Part shown: positions 34,298 to 36,611 of the stretch, piece by piece
How positions within the stretch are numbered: position 1 is the stretch's first letter
Layout of the letters: every line of letters begins with the position of its first letter
From: a virus
DNA length: 36,611 nt
Direction: 5' to 3' (one strand)
Virus record (IMG/VR): IMGVR_UViG_3300023082_000025
Location: 1-36,611 of that record
The notes under the pieces: model-generated
Told to the model about the DNA's origin: nothing
The model's input: the letters and a program-made list of their open reading frames with translations, nothing else
The model's database searches: none
Position numbers and translations under genes: made by a program

Positions 34298-36470
34298 TGT
34301 AAGAATCCTCTGCGGGTTGTGGGACGTGATCGGCGGGTGCATACCATCTGCGTTGCGGGTGAGAAGCTGGGTGGGGGCGGTAGTCTTTTCTTACTTCCCA
34401 TTTACGGTGCCTTAGATAAGCGCCAATGCGGTTCGATTCGCGCCTGCTCCAGCGATCCTTGGGAATGTCAAGCGTTGTCATTAGCTCATCAACCGTGATA
34501 GCATCTGATTCACGCATTTTCTTGTCAAGCAACGGTGCCCATGGCTCTTCCTCAAATCGCAAGGCCTGCTCACCCACGGCGAGTTTAAGAACTTCTGGAT
34601 CATCAATCCAGTTTCCCTCACCTGATTTCCACGCAAGGAATGCCTCGGCCCATAATTGGGGCGTAATCTTTCCGAGCTGCTCGATGTCAATCATGCTGTT
34701 GACGAGAACAGGCCAGAACCTGCGCGCGCCTGTAGGGTCTTTTAGGTAGCCGTTGCCTCCGGGATTCACTGTGCCAGCGAACACGCAGCGGCGAGGCCTT
34801 GTTACCAATGTGCGGCCATAGGGTGGGCGGTAACGATCTTCCCTACGTGTTACGAATTTCTTGATATGGTCTGTATCGGCTTTATTAAGCGTATCCATCT
34901 CGGCAAATTCGATAATCGAAACGCCCTGAATTTGAATCAATGCATCCTTGTTACCAATGTCATCCACCTGATCCGTGAAATACGATGCTTGGCCAAACTG
35001 GGCTAATAGTTTGAGAGCCGTTGATTTACGGTGGCCCTGATCACCCTCAAGAATCAGCATGGAATCCATTTGGCAACCCGGTTGCATGATACGTTGTACC
35101 GCGCCAATCAGGAATTTTCTCCCAACTGTTTGGGTGTAGGCATTCTCATCGACATTGCAATAATCAGAAAGCCAGTGGCCTATGCGTTCAACGCCATCCC
35201 ATTGCAATGATTCAAGCCATGTTCTTGGCGGGTCTACTTCGTGCATTTTTGCAACACTCAGCATAATGTCATGGGCGTCGTTCGGTCTGATTGACAGGCC
35301 CAAGCCTTGCGGGGTTTCAAACCATGCGGTTGCTGCGGTTGAGTCGTCATCACGGATGGCGCGTGGTTTCCAAGGCTCTATGTTAGACCATGGCGGGCAT
35401 TTGTTTAGAATAACCTCATCGGCAAAAACATCGTAAATCAGGACATCCCGCATTAGCGGGTGTTTCTGCATGACAAGAAGGCCGTTATGGAAGCTTTTCT
35501 TAATCAGCCTTGGGTCATCAGCTTTGCCGCCGTACAATAACCCGGCCATCCATGTTCCATCTTCCGCTTCTTCACTACCCACTAATCTTAGACTGGGACG
35601 GATAATATATTCGACTTCAGGTTGGGACGTAGCGGGAACCGTCTTGGCATTGGCTAGGCCTGTAGTCACGGCGCTGCTAATAGTCGCCATGCATGAATCC
35701 ATTCCGTCATCCGCGACCAGCCCGTTTGATTTAGCGCCCGCCACAGCTAGGGATTCCACCATTTGAGTGGTTAGCCCTCCTTGGCCTATGTAGTTGGCCA
35801 TCGCTACCGTGCTTTTAAATAGCTGGTGATTGCGCGAGCCTTGGGTGGTCGTTGCTAAAATCCTGTATTCCTCGTCCACTACCTTTTTCACATAAGAACT
35901 TGAAGAGGCAGACTCTGGACGCTTTACTGCTTCGGGGGCGGCTCGTTTCCTTTCTTTTTTCACTACCAGCTCAAGAAGCCAGTCGGGAGCGAAGGCGAAT
36001 GGCGTTGTAGATGGTTTAAGCTCTTTATGCCACATATAAACACCGCCCTCAGGGTGTGCAGATGGTGGGGCGATGACGTAGCCACCATTCCCGCGCACAT
36101 CTACATGCGGGGCTAGTTGGCTAGCTGAATTGTTGATTTCAACGCCTTCTGGCATCTTGAAATAGATATGCCGCCCTTTCTTGGTTGCGACCTCTGGCGT
36201 TGCAGGTAGGGCTGGATGTGTGGCAAGCCATGCCTCGGCCTCTTCCCCGTCAAGATCAAGTACCCATATTCCCGACACTTCACCTGTAGCAATACCGATA
36301 TTGGCGTTCGGCCATTTTACTTCCCACTCCGTTACCATGTCGTAACTGGTAGTGGCCTCCCTGCAACCGTTCTTAGTTCGTGGGGTCTTGGCCATTTCCT
36401 TGCACGGGAATACGCTTAGACCATGCTCGACATACCGGAAAGCAAAGTCCTTGAAGATTGATGTGCTCAT
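34284..36470 (-). CDS. Primase-polymerase/VapE-type helicase replication protein
   Basis: The 728-residue product has two parts. Residues 1-165 are a PrimPol (bifunctional primase/polymerase) domain with DLD (D72, D74), GRH (H101) and a third acid in HVDVRG (D124). Residues about 415-620 are a VapE-type ATPase: WDGVERIGHWLSDYC, a Walker A GDQGHRKS (about 475), Walker B-like EFAEMD (about 520), then RPPYGRTLVTRPRRCVFAGT and GARRFWPVLV. It would open and prime DNA at the origin. The C-terminal 90 residues look winged-helix-like. Its ATG overlaps the stop of the upstream HTH gene. Confidence 0.9.
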   Translation of the reverse strand: MSTSIFKDFAFRYVEHGLSVFPCKEMAKTPRTKNGCREATTSYDMVTEWEVKWPNANIGIATGEVSGIWVLDLDGEEAEAWLATHPALPATPEVATKKGRHIYFKMPEGVEINNSASQLAPHVDVRGNGGYVIAPPSAHPEGGVYMWHKELKPSTTPFAFAPDWLLELVVKKERKRAAPEAVKRPESASSSSYVKKVVDEEYRILATTTQGSRNHQLFKSTVAMANYIGQGGLTTQMVESLAVAGAKSNGLVADDGMDSCMATISSAVTTGLANAKTVPATSQPEVEYIIRPSLRLVGSEEAEDGTWMAGLLYGGKADDPRLIKKSFHNGLLVMQKHPLMRDVLIYDVFADEVILNKCPPWSNIEPWKPRAIRDDDSTAATAWFETPQGLGLSIRPNDAHDIMLSVAKMHEVDPPRTWLESLQWDGVERIGHWLSDYCNVDENAYTQTVGRKFLIGAVQRIMQPGCQMDSMLILEGDQGHRKSTALKLLAQFGQASYFTDQVDDIGNKDALIQIQGVSIIEFAEMDTLNKADTDHIKKFVTRREDRYRPPYGRTLVTRPRRCVFAGTVNPGGNGYLKDPTGARRFWPVLVNSMIDIEQLGKITPQLWAEAFLAWKSGEGNWIDDPEVLKLAVGEQALRFEEEPWAPLLDKKMRESDAITVDELMTTLDIPKDRWSRRESNRIGAYLRHRKWEVRKDYRPHPASHPQRRWYAPADHVPQPAEDSYNDTM

Positions 36471-36611
36471 AGTGCCTCCTCAGTATCAAGCTTTACTAGC
36501 GCCACCATAGCGCGGATCGGAATGTCACTTGGGCGCTGCTCCCAGCGTATAATCGTTCGCCTTGTGACATTTAGCATTTGTCCAAACTTCTCTTGGCTCA
36601 GGCCTAATGCG
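36467..36611 (-). CDS. HTH (Cro/CI-type) regulator, cut by the window end
   Basis: The visible 47 residues (36610-36467) hold a clear XRE-type HTH: ALGLSQEKFGQMLNVTRRTI, then IRWEQRPSDIPIRAMVALVK. The frame runs off the window at 36611 and continues in bases 29-1 if the ends are joined, giving 57 residues with an ATG and a Shine-Dalgarno. It overlaps the PrimPol gene start (ATGA). Such a small HTH protein at the head of the replication operon is a likely autoregulator acting on the palindrome at 57-70. Confidence 0.8.
   Translation of the reverse strand, partial: ALGLSQEKFGQMLNVTRRTIIRWEQRPSDIPIRAMVALVKLDTEEAL

Overview
The window looks like a complete or nearly complete tailed-phage genome of the P22-like podovirus type, infecting a Gram-negative host. 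The type is shown by the P22-style order of head and tail genes: small and large terminase, P22-family portal, scaffold, coat, gp4-like tail accessory factor, gp10-like stabilisation protein, ejection proteins, and a protein with a P22-tailspike-like head-binding domain. The host type is inferred from a SAR endolysin and a nested i-spanin/o-spanin pair, which only make sense with an outer membrane. I cannot name the host. No integrase, tRNA or CRISPR array is visible. A helix-turn-helix gene cut by the right end continues in frame, with a start codon and a Shine-Dalgarno sequence, if base 36611 is joined to base 1. The sequence is therefore probably a circularly permuted (headful-packaged) or circular molecule.

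Layout. Bases 30-509 hold no gene but are dense in repeats: a 14-bp perfect palindrome, TGTCAC direct repeats over a leftward promoter, and an array of eight GGGAC/GTCCC elements. This is the best candidate for the replication origin and control hub. A rightward promoter at 431-459 starts a run of small genes (510-1822: a ribbon-helix-helix-like protein, several unknowns and a tiny secreted Cys-containing peptide). These lead into the terminase genes, portal (own promoter at 3422), a block of fibre-like or virion surface genes (5900-10535) placed between portal and scaffold, then scaffold (strong promoter at 10540), coat, tail completion, three ejection proteins, receptor-binding candidates and the lysis cassette (22117-23872). 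A hairpin at 23878-23906, with a T-rich tail on the minus strand, separates the two arms.

The other arm (23930-36470, plus the junction gene) is read leftwards. It is a chain of small overlapping genes of mostly unknown function, with a few recognisable ones: zinc-binding small proteins, a truncated DNA methyltransferase with a DUF551-like N-terminus, several HTH proteins including an ArsR-type regulator, a probable Nmad5-family protein, an SSB-like protein ending in an acidic IPF tail, and a PrimPol-VapE primase/helicase. Embedded in this arm, pointing the other way, is a two-gene cassette (33443-34085: excisionase-like HTH and VRR-NUC nuclease). It starts from a pair of divergent promoters whose -10 boxes overlap.

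How it works together (inference). PrimPol-VapE, the SSB-like protein and the VRR-NUC nuclease would replicate and process the DNA from the 30-430 region. Small HTH and RHH proteins and shared promoter elements would time the arms. Three leftward transcripts appear to start with a 5'-terminal hairpin. The rightward arm builds the virion and lyses the cell by holin-like, SAR-lysozyme and spanin steps.
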